64,000 nt of DNA from Mycolicibacterium phocaicum (GCF_010731115.1 NZ_AP022616.1:1612001-1676000); one strand, 5' to 3'. Numbered from the stretch's first letter, positions 18,331 to 28,697 are shown. Numbers and translations: made by a program. Notes: generated from the letters alone by a model not told the origin.

Positions 18331-21176
18331 GCGGCAACATCGGCGCGGGCGAAACCCGCCCGGCGTACATGCGGTTCATCCGGCGATTCGCCTGGCCGAT
18401 CATCATCGGCTGGCTGCTGCTGACCGTCGCATTGAATGTGCTTGTGCCGCAGATCGAATCGGTGGCGCGTGAGCACGCGGTGACGATGTCGCCGCAGGAT
18501 GCCCCGGCGTTGATCGCCGCCAAGAAGATCGGTGCGACGTACCACGAGTCGGATTCCGACAGCATCGCGATGATCGTTCTCGAGGGCGCGGAGAAACTCG
18601 GCTCCGAGGCGCACCGCTATTACGACGGCCTGGTGCGGGCGCTGCGATCGGATCCCGCGCACGTGCAACACGTCCAGGACGTCTGGGGCGACCCACTGAC
18701 CTCGGCGGGCGTGCAGAGCCGTGACGGCAAGGCGGCCTACGTGCAGCTGAATCTCGCCGGCGACCAGGGCAGCACGCTGGGCAATGAATCGGTCGATCGG
18801 GTTCGGGAGATCGTCGAGCGGCAGCCGCCTCCCCCGGGCCTGAAGGTGTATGTCACCGGGCCCGCGCCGCTGACCACCGACATGAACGAGGCCGCCGACA
18901 AGAGCATGCTCACGATGATGGGCGTGACGGGCGTCGTCATCATCATCATGCTGGCCGTGGCCTATCGCTCCGCCGCCACCGTGGTGCTGGTGCTGGTCAT
19001 GGTCGGGTTCGAGATGGGCACCGCCAGAGGCCTGATCGCACTGCTCGGAGACCATGGCCTGCTGAGCTTCTCGACGTTCGTGGTCGCCATGCTGTCGTCG
19101 CTCGCGATCGCCGCGGGCACCGACTATGCAATCTTTCTCGTGGGCCGCTACCACGAGGCCCGCCAGGCCGGTCAGGACCCGGAAACGGCCTACTACACCA
19201 TGTTTCGCGGCACCGCCCACATCATCCTGGGTTCGGGACTGACCATCGCCGGCGCGACGCTGTGCCTGCACCTGGCGCGGCTGTTGTACTTCAAGGCGCT
19301 GGGTATTCCATCAGCACTGGGGCTCGTCGTGGTCGTCGCCGGCGCGCTGACCGCCGCGCCGGCCGTGGTTGCGGTCGCCACCCGCCGGGGCCTGCTCGAA
19401 CCGAAACGGACTACCAAGACCAAGGGCTGGCGGCGCATCGGCACGGCCACGGTCCGGTGGCCGGCGCCGATCTTCGTGGCGTCCCTGCTGGTCGCCCTCG
19501 TCGGGATCATGTTCATGCCCAGCATGAAACTGAGCTTCGACGACCGCTTCTACATCCCTCGCGAACTGCCGTCGAACGCCGGATACGACGCTGCTGGGCG
19601 CCATTTCAGCGCCGCCACGATGAATCCCGACATCCTGATGGTCGAGGCCGACCACGACATGCGCAACAGCGGCGACATGATCATCCTGGACAAGCTGGCC
19701 AAGGACATCTTCAAGTTGCCGGGAATTGCGATGGTGCAGAGCATCACTCGGCCGTTCGGCGGCCCGACCGAACACACGTCGATCCCGTTCCAGATCAGTG
19801 CCCAATCGATTCCGATCCAGCAGAACCTTCAGATCATGAAGGACCGGATGGGCGACATCCTGAAGATGAGTGACGATCTCGGCGGCCTGATCGGACCGAT
19901 GAAGCGGTTGCAGACCCTCGTCGACCAGATGAGCGGATCGACGCAGCACCTGGCCGGCGATGTCCACCAGATGCACACGACCCTGAACGAACTACGGGAC
20001 CATCTGGCCGACTTCGACGATTTCGCCCGGCCGCTGCGCAACTACTTCTACTGGGAGCAGCACTGCACCGACATTCCGGTCTGCGCCGCAACCAGATCCG
20101 TCTTCGACGCGATCGACAACGTCGACACGTTCAGTTCGGACATGACCACGCTGGGCACCGACATGGACCGCACCGTGGCGCTGCTGCCGCAGATGAAGGC
20201 ACAGTTCCCGGCCATGATCGCGACGGTGGAGTCGATGCGCGGCACGTTGCTCACCTTGCACAGCAGCTTCTCCGGGCTGATCACCCAGATGTCCGCCATG
20301 ACCGACACCGCCGGAGCCATGGGCCAGGCGTTCGACGCGTCCCGCAGCGGGGACTTCTTCTACCTGCCGCCAGAAGCCTTCACCAATGCGGACTTTCAGC
20401 GCGGCCTGGAGCTGTTCCTGTCCCCCGACGGTAAGGCGGCGCGCTTGATCATCACGCACGCCGAAGACCCGGCCACGCCGGACGGCATCGCCGCGGTGCT
20501 GCCGACGCTCGAGACCGCGCATCAATCGGTGAAGGGATCGTCTCTCACCGGCGCCAAGTTCTACCTTGCCGGCACCGCCGCGATCTATCGGGACATCCAG
20601 TCGGGCTCGCAATACGACCTGCTGATCGTCGGCACTGCCGCGCTGACCTTGATCTTCGTCGTCATGCTGCTGATCACGCGGGCTCTCGTCGCGTCGCTGG
20701 TGATCGTCGGCACCGTGCTGCTGTCACTCGGCGCGGCGTTCGGACTCTCGGTTCTGGTGTGGCAGAACCTCCTGGGTCTCGAATTGAACTGGATCGCGCC
20801 GGTTTTCGGCCTGATCATCCTGCTGGCGGTCGGCTCCGACTACAACCTGCTGCTGGTCTCCCGGTTCCAGGAGGAAATCGGCGCGGGGCTGAAAACCGGC
20901 ATCATCCGCTCGATGGGCGAGACCGGCAGTGTCGTCACCACCGCCGGTTTGGTGTTCGCCTTCACCATGATGTCGATGGCGGCCAGCGATCTGAGCTCCA
21001 TCGGTCAGGCCGGGACGACCATCGGCCTCGGGTTGTTGTTCGACACCTTGATCGTCCGGTCGTTGATGACGCCGTCGATCGCGGCGCTCCTGGGCCGATG
21101 GTTCTGGTGGCCGCTGCGGCCCACGCGCCGGACGGCGGCGTCACCCGCACAGCACTCCCCCGCACCGGTGGGCTGA
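18327..21176 (+). CDS. MmpL-family RND transporter
   Basis: 949-aa inner-membrane exporter. It shows the MmpL layout: a first membrane helix (FAWPIIIGWLLLTVALNVLVP), a large periplasmic loop, a block of five helices with the conserved GTDYAIFLVGRYHE segment, a second long periplasmic domain with helical coiled-coil-like stretches (MKDRMGDILKMSDDLGG onward), and a final helix block with SDYNLLLVSRFQEE. The Asp-Tyr pairs in both membrane halves are the proton-relay residues of the family. The start at 18327 gives an ATGA overlap with mmpS; a GTG at 18309 is an alternative. The substrate is unknown. Control by the neighbouring CsoR/CstR-like repressor is inferred from operators c and d. Confidence 0.94.
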   Translation: MSGNIGAGETRPAYMRFIRRFAWPIIIGWLLLTVALNVLVPQIESVAREHAVTMSPQDAPALIAAKKIGATYHESDSDSIAMIVLEGAEKLGSEAHRYYDGLVRALRSDPAHVQHVQDVWGDPLTSAGVQSRDGKAAYVQLNLAGDQGSTLGNESVDRVREIVERQPPPPGLKVYVTGPAPLTTDMNEAADKSMLTMMGVTGVVIIIMLAVAYRSAATVVLVLVMVGFEMGTARGLIALLGDHGLLSFSTFVVAMLSSLAIAAGTDYAIFLVGRYHEARQAGQDPETAYYTMFRGTAHIILGSGLTIAGATLCLHLARLLYFKALGIPSALGLVVVVAGALTAAPAVVAVATRRGLLEPKRTTKTKGWRRIGTATVRWPAPIFVASLLVALVGIMFMPSMKLSFDDRFYIPRELPSNAGYDAAGRHFSAATMNPDILMVEADHDMRNSGDMIILDKLAKDIFKLPGIAMVQSITRPFGGPTEHTSIPFQISAQSIPIQQNLQIMKDRMGDILKMSDDLGGLIGPMKRLQTLVDQMSGSTQHLAGDVHQMHTTLNELRDHLADFDDFARPLRNYFYWEQHCTDIPVCAATRSVFDAIDNVDTFSSDMTTLGTDMDRTVALLPQMKAQFPAMIATVESMRGTLLTLHSSFSGLITQMSAMTDTAGAMGQAFDASRSGDFFYLPPEAFTNADFQRGLELFLSPDGKAARLIITHAEDPATPDGIAAVLPTLETAHQSVKGSSLTGAKFYLAGTAAIYRDIQSGSQYDLLIVGTAALTLIFVVMLLITRALVASLVIVGTVLLSLGAAFGLSVLVWQNLLGLELNWIAPVFGLIILLAVGSDYNLLLVSRFQEEIGAGLKTGIIRSMGETGSVVTTAGLVFAFTMMSMAASDLSSIGQAGTTIGLGLLFDTLIVRSLMTPSIAALLGRWFWWPLRPTRRTAASPAQHSPAPVG

Positions 21177-22730
21177 TCAGTCGCCCGGTGTCCGCGCCAG
21201 GATCGCCAGCAGCAACTCGGCGCGGACCCGGGCGATGGCCAGATCGCAACCGAGCAGCGCCTCGGCGGTCTCGATGCGCTTGCGCATCGTGTGGCGGTGC
21301 ACGCCGACGGCCGCGGCCGCAGATTCCCAGTGCCCGTTGGCTTCCAGGAAAGCCCGCAGCGACGTGAGCAATCCCGTGCCGAACTCCGCGTCGTGGTCGA
21401 GGACCGGAGTCAGGACGGCCGCCCCGAGCGCAACCAGCACGTCCCGACTCTCCCCGAACGCCAGCAGTGCGCTGCCGGCCAGCGCGGAGAACTCGATCGG
21501 CGGCCGGCCGCATTCCGCGACGGAGGCCGCCAGCCGGGCGTTGTCGACGGCCTCTCCCAATTTGGCCAGCGGCTGAATTCCGCTGAGGCCCAGACGGATG
21601 GTTCGGCGCAACGATGCATCAATCCGGTTCACCAACGCGGCGGCGATCTCCTCGGCCTCCGCTCCGGGTAACAGCACCGCCAGCCATTTGTCGGCGCCGT
21701 GCACGAACGCCGGCTGGCCGGCCTGGTCCAGCTCATCGAGGATCGCGGCGGTCACCTTCTTCAGCAGATTCGCGGTGTCGGCTTCAGCGTTCGTATCCGA
21801 ATCCGCCTGGACGACAAGCACCCTGATCCGGCCCCGGTGATCGGCCGCCTGAGCCAGCTGCGCCCAGGCCGGCTCCAGGTTGGCTTCACCGGTGAGAATG
21901 AGGCCGAACGCCTGTTCGTTGAGCCGCTGCTGCGCCTCCTTCAAGCGCACGGGTTTCTCGAAATCCAAGGCGAGCAACGAGTTTGCGTGGCCCAACAGCA
22001 CCTGATCGACCGGGCTCAATGCCGTTTCACTGACCACGGCGAGCACCCCGTGCGAACGGCCACCGACGCGGATGGACTGCTGCGCGACGGTGACGCCCTC
22101 GGCCAGCACCGCGACGGCCGACGCGGCCCCGGGCTCGATGGCATCGCGCACCAGGTTGACGGTGGTGACGTTGAGATTGCGCGGATGCGACGCGATCACC
22201 GTGCCGGACGGATCCAGCACCACCACACTGGCCCGCAGCGCCCGCCCCAGTTCGGCGGCAACCTCCTGCGGGCCACCGCTGACGACAGCCCGGGTGATCC
22301 GTGGCTGCGCCCGGGACGCCCGCAGCACCGCGTCGTACTGCAGCGCCGCGATGCGTGAACTGACCCGCTGCACGACGGCCGCGAACGGCGTCCGCAACGG
22401 AATCTCCAACAGCGGCAGCCCCAGCTCCTCGGCGGCTGTCACCAGTTCTTCGGGCACGTCGTCGAAGGTGAGCCCGGTACCGAATCCGACTCCGGCGACG
22501 CCGCTTTCGTGAAGGCGCCGGAGATACTGCCGCCGGTCCGCAGCAGCCGGCGGCAGACTGATGCCCGTGGTCAGCACCAGCTCACCACCGGACAGCCATT
22601 TGGCCGGGTCAGCCAACTCGGTTGTCAGGACCAAACTGATCTCGCCGCCGACGCCGGCGGCACCGCCGCGCAGCCGGATTCGCAGATCAGCTTGGTCCAG
22701 CACCCATCGCACCGGAACCGTCACCGGCAT
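21177..22730 (-). CDS. PucR-family transcriptional regulator
   Basis: 517-aa regulator. The N-terminal PucR domain (about residues 1-125) is seen as LTTELADPAKWLSGGELVLTTG and the C-terminal PucR-type helix-turn-helix as HWESAAAAVGVHRHTMRKRIETAEALLG, with a sensory/GGDEF-like region between them. PucR regulators often sit next to and activate nitrogen or amine catabolic genes. The start at 22730 (MPVTVPVRW) is chosen because the open frame upstream runs antisense into the divergent aldehyde dehydrogenase gene. It is divergent from that amine catabolic operon, its most likely target. Confidence 0.88.
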   Translation of the reverse strand: MPVTVPVRWVLDQADLRIRLRGGAAGVGGEISLVLTTELADPAKWLSGGELVLTTGISLPPAAADRRQYLRRLHESGVAGVGFGTGLTFDDVPEELVTAAEELGLPLLEIPLRTPFAAVVQRVSSRIAALQYDAVLRASRAQPRITRAVVSGGPQEVAAELGRALRASVVVLDPSGTVIASHPRNLNVTTVNLVRDAIEPGAASAVAVLAEGVTVAQQSIRVGGRSHGVLAVVSETALSPVDQVLLGHANSLLALDFEKPVRLKEAQQRLNEQAFGLILTGEANLEPAWAQLAQAADHRGRIRVLVVQADSDTNAEADTANLLKKVTAAILDELDQAGQPAFVHGADKWLAVLLPGAEAEEIAAALVNRIDASLRRTIRLGLSGIQPLAKLGEAVDNARLAASVAECGRPPIEFSALAGSALLAFGESRDVLVALGAAVLTPVLDHDAEFGTGLLTSLRAFLEANGHWESAAAAVGVHRHTMRKRIETAEALLGCDLAIARVRAELLLAILARTPGD

Positions 22731-22788
22731 GAATGTACAGAATGTCGAAAAACTCCACCGAAAATCCCGTAATTGTCCGATGCTGAAG

Positions 22789-22808
22789 AGTGTGTGCTGG
22801 CGCACACT
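22789..22808. promoter_or_regulatory. Imperfect palindrome, candidate PucR site
   Basis: AGTGTGTGCTGGCGCACACT has 6-bp outer arms AGTGTG/CACACT and lies in the 129-bp gap between the divergent PucR and aldehyde dehydrogenase genes. Binding is inference only. Confidence 0.4.
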
Positions 22809-22859
22809 AAGGCCGCCAGAGACGTGACGGCCTTCCCAGCAAGAGAGCGACGGTACGAG

Positions 22860-24290
22860 ATGCCCGACGGACTTCTTCAGAACTACATCGACGGAAAATT
22901 CGTCGATTCGTCGTCGTCGGAGGTCATCGACCTGATCAGCCCGGTGGACGGCTCCGTGGTCGGACAGTCCCCCGTGTCCAACCGCACCGATGTCGATGCC
23001 GCGGTGGCCGCCGCCGAGCGCGCGTTCCTCACCTGGGGCAAGACCACGCCCAGCGTGCGGCAACAGGCGCTCCTCAAGCTCGCTGACGCGATCGAGGCCC
23101 ACAGCGACGAGATCGTCGAGGCGCAGTGCCGCAACACCGGCCAGCTCAAGGCCATGATCGCGGCCGAGGAAGTCGCTGTGAGCGCCGATCAGGTCCGCTT
23201 CTTCGCCGGGGCCGCCCGCATGGTCGAAGGCTTGTCCGCCGGTGAGTACATGGAGGGCTTCACCTCCTATGTGCGGCGCGAGCCGATCGGCGTCGTCGGC
23301 CAGGTGACCCCGTGGAACTACCCGTTCATGATGGCGATCTGGAAGATCTGCCCGGCCCTGGCCACCGGCAACACCGTCGTCCTCAAGCCCAGCGACACCA
23401 CCCCCGAGAGCACGCTGGTGCTGGCCCGGATCAGCCAGGGCATCCTGCCCAACGGCGTGTTCAACGTCGTTCTCGGCACCGGCGCCACCGGCGCCGAGCT
23501 GGTCGACCACCCGGCGCTCGGCCTGGTGTCCATCACGGGTTCTGTCCGTGCCGGTGTCGCCGTGGCCTCGGCAGCCGCCCAGCAGCTCAAGCGCAGCCAC
23601 CTCGAACTCGGCGGCAAGGCGCCCGCCGTGGTGTTCGGCGACGTCGACATCACCAAGGCCGCAACCGGTATCGCGCAGGCCGCGTTCTTCAACGCCGGCC
23701 AGGACTGCACCGCGGCCACGCGCGTCATCGTGCACGAGTCGATCCACGACCAGTTCGTCGACGCCCTCGTCGAGGCGGCACAGACCTTGCGGCCCGGCCT
23801 CCCCGACGACGCCGACGCGTTCTACGGGCCGCTCAACAACGTCAACCACTTCACCACGGTCAGCCAGAAGATCTCCGCGCTACCGGAGCACGCCACCATC
23901 GTCACCGGCGGAAAACAACTGGGCGACAAAGGCTTCTACTTCGAGCCGACCGTCATCACCGGCGTCCGCCAGGATGACGCCATCGTGCAGGACGAGACGT
24001 TCGGTCCCATCCTGACGGTGCAGCCGTTCAGCTCCGACGACCAGGCCATCGAACTCGCCAACGGCGTCCGGTACGCCCTGGCCTCGAGCGTCTGGACGAA
24101 AGACCACGCGACCGCCGAGAAGTTCAGCCGTGCACTCGATTTCGGCGCGGTGTGGGTGAACTGCCACATCCCGCTGGTTGCCGAGATGCCCCACGGCGGA
24201 TTCAAGTACTCCGGCTACGGCAAGGACCTGTCGATCTATGGCGTCGAGGACTACACCCGGATCAAGCACGTCATGAGTGCCCACGACTGA
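22860..24290 (+). CDS. NAD-dependent (amino)aldehyde dehydrogenase
   Basis: 476-aa aldehyde dehydrogenase. The NAD-binding region GQVTPWNYPFMMAIWK, the catalytic Glu in LELGGKAPAVVFG and the catalytic Cys in FFNAGQDCTAATR are all present. The GQDCTAATR form and its place before an amine oxidase favour gamma-aminobutyraldehyde or a related amino/aryl aldehyde. The ATG at 22860 (MPDGLLQNYIDG) is taken because it begins the standard ALDH N-terminus; an upstream ATG at 22773 would read through the palindrome at 22789. First gene of the operon with the copper amine oxidase, Usp and permease. Confidence 0.9.
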   Translation: MPDGLLQNYIDGKFVDSSSSEVIDLISPVDGSVVGQSPVSNRTDVDAAVAAAERAFLTWGKTTPSVRQQALLKLADAIEAHSDEIVEAQCRNTGQLKAMIAAEEVAVSADQVRFFAGAARMVEGLSAGEYMEGFTSYVRREPIGVVGQVTPWNYPFMMAIWKICPALATGNTVVLKPSDTTPESTLVLARISQGILPNGVFNVVLGTGATGAELVDHPALGLVSITGSVRAGVAVASAAAQQLKRSHLELGGKAPAVVFGDVDITKAATGIAQAAFFNAGQDCTAATRVIVHESIHDQFVDALVEAAQTLRPGLPDDADAFYGPLNNVNHFTTVSQKISALPEHATIVTGGKQLGDKGFYFEPTVITGVRQDDAIVQDETFGPILTVQPFSSDDQAIELANGVRYALASSVWTKDHATAEKFSRALDFGAVWVNCHIPLVAEMPHGGFKYSGYGKDLSIYGVEDYTRIKHVMSAHD

Positions 24291-24364
24291 TCCGACCGTC
24301 GCTTTTCTCCCCCGCGAGTTCTCGCCTCGCGACCCGAATCCACCTGCCGACAGGAGCCTCCTCG

Positions 24365-26308
24365 ATGTCCGACACCTTCCACCCCCTCGACCCGCTGACC
24401 GCACCCGAATTCGCCAAGGTCGCCGAGATTCTCGCGGCCGCGCACGGTGTCGGTGAGGGTTGGCGATACACCTCCATCGAGATGATCGAACCGCCCAAGG
24501 CCGAGGTCGCCGCGTTCGACGCGACCGGCACGGTGCCGGACCGGCGGGCACTGGCGACGCTGCTCGACACGTCGAACAACCGCACGTACAAGAGCGTCGT
24601 GTCGCTGACGGCCAGGGCGGTGCTGTCGTGGGACCACATCCCGGGCGTGCAGCCCAACTTCACCGTCGATGAGTGGGAAGAGGCCGACGAGGTGCTGCGC
24701 AAGCACCCGGACGTCATTGCGGCCCTGGCCAAACGCGGGTTCACCGACATGGACCTGGTGTTCATGGACACCTGGACCTACGGCGACGTCGTGATGCCCG
24801 AGAAGTACAAGGACCGCCGCCTGGGCTGGACCGACACCTGGGTACGGGCCGCCGACGGCGCCAACCCCTACGCCGGTCCGGTCAACGGCTTCCACTGTGT
24901 CATCGACATGAACACCATGGAGCTGCTGGAGATCGAGGACACCTTCACGGTCGACCGGCCGGACATGATGGGCGAATATGTGCCACAGCACATTCCCGAG
25001 CGCATTCGCAATGTCGGCACCCGGGAGCCGCTGCAGCCGCTGAACATCACGCAGCCCGACGGGGTTTCCTTCACGCTCGAGGGCAACCTGCTGAAGTGGC
25101 AGAACTGGTCGCTGCGCGTCGGGTTCAACTACCGCGAGGGCATGACGCTGCACGCGGTGAGCTACAACGACAACGGCAACGTGCGGTCGGTGGCCAACCG
25201 GATGTCGTTCGCCGAGATGATGGTTCCCTACCGCGACCACTGCGAAGACCATTACCGCCGAACGGCTTTCGACATCGGCGAGTGGGGCATCGGCTTCATG
25301 ACCACCTCGCTGGAGCTGGGCTGTGACTGTCTCGGCGAGATCCGCTACCTGGACGCCGTGCTGCACAACAGCAAGGGCGAGCCGTACACCATCAAGAACG
25401 CCATCTGCATCCACGAAGAAGACAACGCGGTGCTGTGGAAGCACGTCGACCACCACCACGGCGCCGAGGTGCGGCGGATGCGCCGGCTCACGGTGTCGTT
25501 CCACGTCACCGTCGCCAACTACGAGTACCTCACCTACTGGCGCTTCTACCAGGACGGCAACATCGAATGTGAGGTCCGCGCAACGGGAATCATGGTGGTG
25601 AGCAACTTCCCGGAGGGTCAGGCCCACCCGCACGGCACGCTGGTCGACCACCGTACCTACGCGCCCTACCACCAGCACTTCCTCGTCGCCCGGCTCGACC
25701 TCGACGTCGACGGCACCGAGAACACCGTGTACGCCAGCGAGACCGAGATCGAACCGATGGGACCGGACAACCCCTACGGACTGTCGCTGCGCCAGCGCAA
25801 CACCCCGCTGCGCACCGAGGCCGAGGGCAAGCAGGACATGAACTTCCAGACCCAGCGGGCATGGAAGGTCGTCAACGACAACGTCCGCAACGGCATCGGC
25901 ACCCCGCCGGCCTACAAGCTGGTGCCCGGCGGCGCCTTCCCGGCCATGTTCGATCCGAACTCCCCCGTCCTGGCGCGCTGCCGCGCTATCGAGCACACCG
26001 TGTGGGTCACCCCCAACTCTCCCGACGAGCGCTGGCCCGCAGGTGAATTCGTCACGCAGAGCAAGGAAGACACCGGTCTGCCGATGTGGACCGAGGCCAA
26101 CCGCTCGATCGAGAACACCGACGTCGTGTTGTGGTACGTCTTCGGCATCCACCACATCACCCGCCCGGAAGACTGGCCGATCATGCCGGCGGACACCGTC
26201 AGCTTCTGGCTCAAGCCGGTCGGCTTCTTCGATCGCAACCCGTCGATCGACGTCGCGCCGACACCGCCGAAGGCGTGCCACATGTCCTCCAACTGTGAAG
26301 AAGGCTAG
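24365..26308 (+). CDS. Copper-containing primary amine oxidase
   Basis: 647-aa copper amine oxidase that oxidises primary amines to aldehydes with release of ammonia and H2O2. The tyrosine that self-converts to topaquinone is Tyr386 in VANYEYLTYW (motif N-Y-E-Y). Copper ligands are the HQH pair in APYHQHFLVARLDLD and a later His in FGIHHITRPEDW. The catalytic Asp region YLDAVL precedes them, and the N2/N3 domains fill the first 250 residues. No signal peptide is seen. The next enzyme, the aldehyde dehydrogenase, is encoded 74 bases upstream. Putrescine, tyramine and phenylethylamine are all possible substrates. Confidence 0.93.
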   Translation: MSDTFHPLDPLTAPEFAKVAEILAAAHGVGEGWRYTSIEMIEPPKAEVAAFDATGTVPDRRALATLLDTSNNRTYKSVVSLTARAVLSWDHIPGVQPNFTVDEWEEADEVLRKHPDVIAALAKRGFTDMDLVFMDTWTYGDVVMPEKYKDRRLGWTDTWVRAADGANPYAGPVNGFHCVIDMNTMELLEIEDTFTVDRPDMMGEYVPQHIPERIRNVGTREPLQPLNITQPDGVSFTLEGNLLKWQNWSLRVGFNYREGMTLHAVSYNDNGNVRSVANRMSFAEMMVPYRDHCEDHYRRTAFDIGEWGIGFMTTSLELGCDCLGEIRYLDAVLHNSKGEPYTIKNAICIHEEDNAVLWKHVDHHHGAEVRRMRRLTVSFHVTVANYEYLTYWRFYQDGNIECEVRATGIMVVSNFPEGQAHPHGTLVDHRTYAPYHQHFLVARLDLDVDGTENTVYASETEIEPMGPDNPYGLSLRQRNTPLRTEAEGKQDMNFQTQRAWKVVNDNVRNGIGTPPAYKLVPGGAFPAMFDPNSPVLARCRAIEHTVWVTPNSPDERWPAGEFVTQSKEDTGLPMWTEANRSIENTDVVLWYVFGIHHITRPEDWPIMPADTVSFWLKPVGFFDRNPSIDVAPTPPKACHMSSNCEEG

Positions 26309-26311
26309 CCC

Positions 26312-27163
26312 GTGAGCAATCCACGAATCGCCGTCGCGTATCTCGCCACACCCGGCGGTGACGACGCCGTCGCCGTCGGCGAGCAGATCGCCCGCACCCT
26401 CGGCGCCGAGATCGATCTGTGCATGGTGCTGCCGCGCGACCGGTCGGCCCTCGCCACCACGCCCGGCGGCATTCTGCAGCGCGAAGCCGAAAGCTGGCTC
26501 GCCGCAGCCGCGGCCGGGGTCCCCAGCGACCTCAAGGTGACGACCCATCTGAGCTTCGACGAGTCCAGCACGGCGGGCCTGATCGCCGCGGCAGAGGCCG
26601 CCGGGGCCGAGGCCCTCGTGGTCGGCGGCGCCGGCGGTGGTATCGCCGGCTCGTTGTCCCTCGGGTCGGTGGTCAACGATCTGGTGCACGCCTCACCGAT
26701 TCCGGTGGTCATCGCACCGCGCGGCGCCCGCCTGAAGCGCGACGAACGGATCCGGGAAGTCACCTGCGCCGTCGGCACCCGACCGGGCGCCAAGCTGCTG
26801 TTGGACGCCGCGCTGCGGCTCTGCCGGGACACCGGGACACCGCTGCGCCTGGTGTCGCTGGTCGCCGTCGACGACGCCGACGACCTGGAACTGGCCCAGC
26901 AGCACGCCCAGAACGCCCTCGACCAGGCGAAAGCATTTCTGCCGGAAGACATTCCGGTCACGTCACGCGTCGCCACCGGCGCGGGTGTCGAGGACGCCGT
27001 CAACAAACTCGGCTGGCACGACGGCGACGTGATCATGGTCGGGTCCAGCCGGCTCGCACAGCCCCGCCGGCTCTTCCTGGGATCGACCGCCGCCAAGATG
27101 CTGCGCGTCCTGCAGGTGCCCATGATCGTGGTTCCGAAAGATGAAGGGGCTGATAATGACTGA
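26312..27163 (+). CDS. Universal stress protein (tandem UspA domains)
   Basis: 283-aa protein with two UspA-like halves, each starting with a beta strand (RIAVAYLATPGGDDAVAVG and REVTCAVGTRPGAKLL). The C-terminal half carries a nucleotide-loop-like run (VGSSRLAQPRRLFLGSTAAKML) similar to the ATP-binding G-x2-G-x9-G-S/T pattern. It starts with GTG 3 bases after the amine oxidase stop and overlaps the permease start by 8 bases, so it is translated as part of the amine operon. It may tune the permease by energy state, as seen for other Usp-transporter pairs; that is inference. Confidence 0.85.
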   Translation: MSNPRIAVAYLATPGGDDAVAVGEQIARTLGAEIDLCMVLPRDRSALATTPGGILQREAESWLAAAAAGVPSDLKVTTHLSFDESSTAGLIAAAEAAGAEALVVGGAGGGIAGSLSLGSVVNDLVHASPIPVVIAPRGARLKRDERIREVTCAVGTRPGAKLLLDAALRLCRDTGTPLRLVSLVAVDDADDLELAQQHAQNALDQAKAFLPEDIPVTSRVATGAGVEDAVNKLGWHDGDVIMVGSSRLAQPRRLFLGSTAAKMLRVLQVPMIVVPKDEGADND

Positions 27164-28697
27164 ACAACTGGCCGATTCCGACCTCGCTCGCGTAGAGCGG
27201 GAAGAAGGCCTCGTCGCCAAGGGCCTCGCCGCAGGCAGAATCGGCACCATCACCGGGGCAATCCTCGGTATCTCGACCGTGGCGCCGGGCTACACGCTCA
27301 CGGCCAGCATCGGGCTGATCGTCGCGGCGGTCGGGCTGAAGATGCCGGCCATCCTGATCGCCGGCTTCATCCCCATGTTCCTGACCGCCTACGCGTACCG
27401 CGAACTGAACTCACGGGCCCCCGACTGCGGTGCGTCGTTCACCTGGTCCACCAAGGCTTTCGGCCCGTATGTCGGCTGGATGTGCGGCTGGGGCATGGTG
27501 ATCGCGACCATCATCGTGCTGTCCAATCTCGCCTCGATCGGCGTCCAGTTCGGCTACGAATTCCTGGGCAAGGTGCTTCACAACGAGAAACTCGCCACGC
27601 TCTCGGCCGACAATGTCTGGGTCAACATCGGGTCCACCGTCGCGCTGCTGGCCATCGCCACCTACATCTCCTGCCGTGGCATCACGACCAGCGAGAAGGT
27701 GCAGTACGTCCTGGTCGGCTTCCAGATGATCGTGCTCATCACGTTCTCGATCGTCGCGATCGTGCGGTCGGGCGGCGTCGAGGGACACCTGAACTTCGAC
27801 ATCGACTGGTTCGACCCGTTCACCGGATTGACCATGAGCGCCTTCGTGATCGGGCTCATCGGCTCCATCTTCGCGTTCTGGGGCTGGGACACCTGTCTGA
27901 CCCTCGGCGAGGAATGCAAGGACCCCACCAAGGTCCCCGGCCGCGCCGGATTGCTCTGCGTCCTGTCGATTCTGCTGACGTACCTCCTGGTCGCGGTCGC
28001 GGTGATGATGTACGCCGGGATCGGTGACACCGGCCTGGGACTGGGCAACAAGGACAACGCGGCCAACGTCTTCGGCGCGCTGGCCTATCCGGTCCTCGGC
28101 GATTGGGGTGGCCCGTTGCTGCTGCTGGCGGTGTTCGCCTCGTCGATCGCCAGCCTGCAGACCACCGTGCTGCCGGCGGCCCGCACCATGCTGGCGATGG
28201 GTACCTACGGCGCCTTCCCCAAGCGGTTCGCCAGCGTCAGCCCCCGCACGCTGTCGCCCGTGTTCAGCACCGTGATCGCGGGCGTCGTCACCGCCGCGTT
28301 CTACACCATCGTGACGCTGCTGTCCGAGCGCACCTTGCTGGATACCATTGCCGCCCTTGGCATCATGATCTGCTGGTACTACGGCATCACGGCGTTCGCC
28401 TGCGTGTGGTTCTTCCGCAAGGAACTGTTCCTCAATGCGCACAACGTCATCTACAAGCTGGTGTTCCCGCTACTCGGTGGCATCATGCTGCTTTCCGTGT
28501 TCGTCAAATCGGTGCTCGTCAGCATGGATCCGACGGCCAGCGGCAGCGGCGCCGAGATCGGCGGCATCGGGCTGGTGTTCTATCTGGGCTTCGGCATCCT
28601 GATCTTCGGCGCGGTGCTCATGCTCGGCATGCGCGCCACCCAGCCGGCGTTCTTCCGGGGCGAGACCCTGACCATGGACACTCCTCCGCTGCCCTGA
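27156..28697 (+). CDS. APC-superfamily amino acid/amine permease
   Basis: 513-aa transporter with about 12 membrane helices. The first conserved helix region is GAILGISTVAPGYTLTASIGL, and the APC-type block SFTWSTKAFGPYVGWMCGWG is present. It probably imports the amine or amino acid used by the operon. The ATG at 27156 (MTEQLADSD) has the ribosome site GAAGGGG and overlaps the Usp gene as ATGACTGA; the upstream ATG at 27141 adds only five residues. A UUCG-loop terminator follows the stop by 12 bases. Confidence 0.92.
   Translation: MTEQLADSDLARVEREEGLVAKGLAAGRIGTITGAILGISTVAPGYTLTASIGLIVAAVGLKMPAILIAGFIPMFLTAYAYRELNSRAPDCGASFTWSTKAFGPYVGWMCGWGMVIATIIVLSNLASIGVQFGYEFLGKVLHNEKLATLSADNVWVNIGSTVALLAIATYISCRGITTSEKVQYVLVGFQMIVLITFSIVAIVRSGGVEGHLNFDIDWFDPFTGLTMSAFVIGLIGSIFAFWGWDTCLTLGEECKDPTKVPGRAGLLCVLSILLTYLLVAVAVMMYAGIGDTGLGLGNKDNAANVFGALAYPVLGDWGGPLLLLAVFASSIASLQTTVLPAARTMLAMGTYGAFPKRFASVSPRTLSPVFSTVIAGVVTAAFYTIVTLLSERTLLDTIAALGIMICWYYGITAFACVWFFRKELFLNAHNVIYKLVFPLLGGIMLLSVFVKSVLVSMDPTASGSGAEIGGIGLVFYLGFGILIFGAVLMLGMRATQPAFFRGETLTMDTPPLP

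Noticed and set aside
22731..23849. N-terminal extension of the PucR regulator frame
   Set aside because: It runs antisense through the aldehyde dehydrogenase gene and the shared promoter; the true N-terminal PucR domain begins at 22730.
24251..26689. 812-codon frame antisense to the copper amine oxidase
   Set aside because: Same shadow effect; the amine oxidase has all cofactor residues, the antisense product has no domain.
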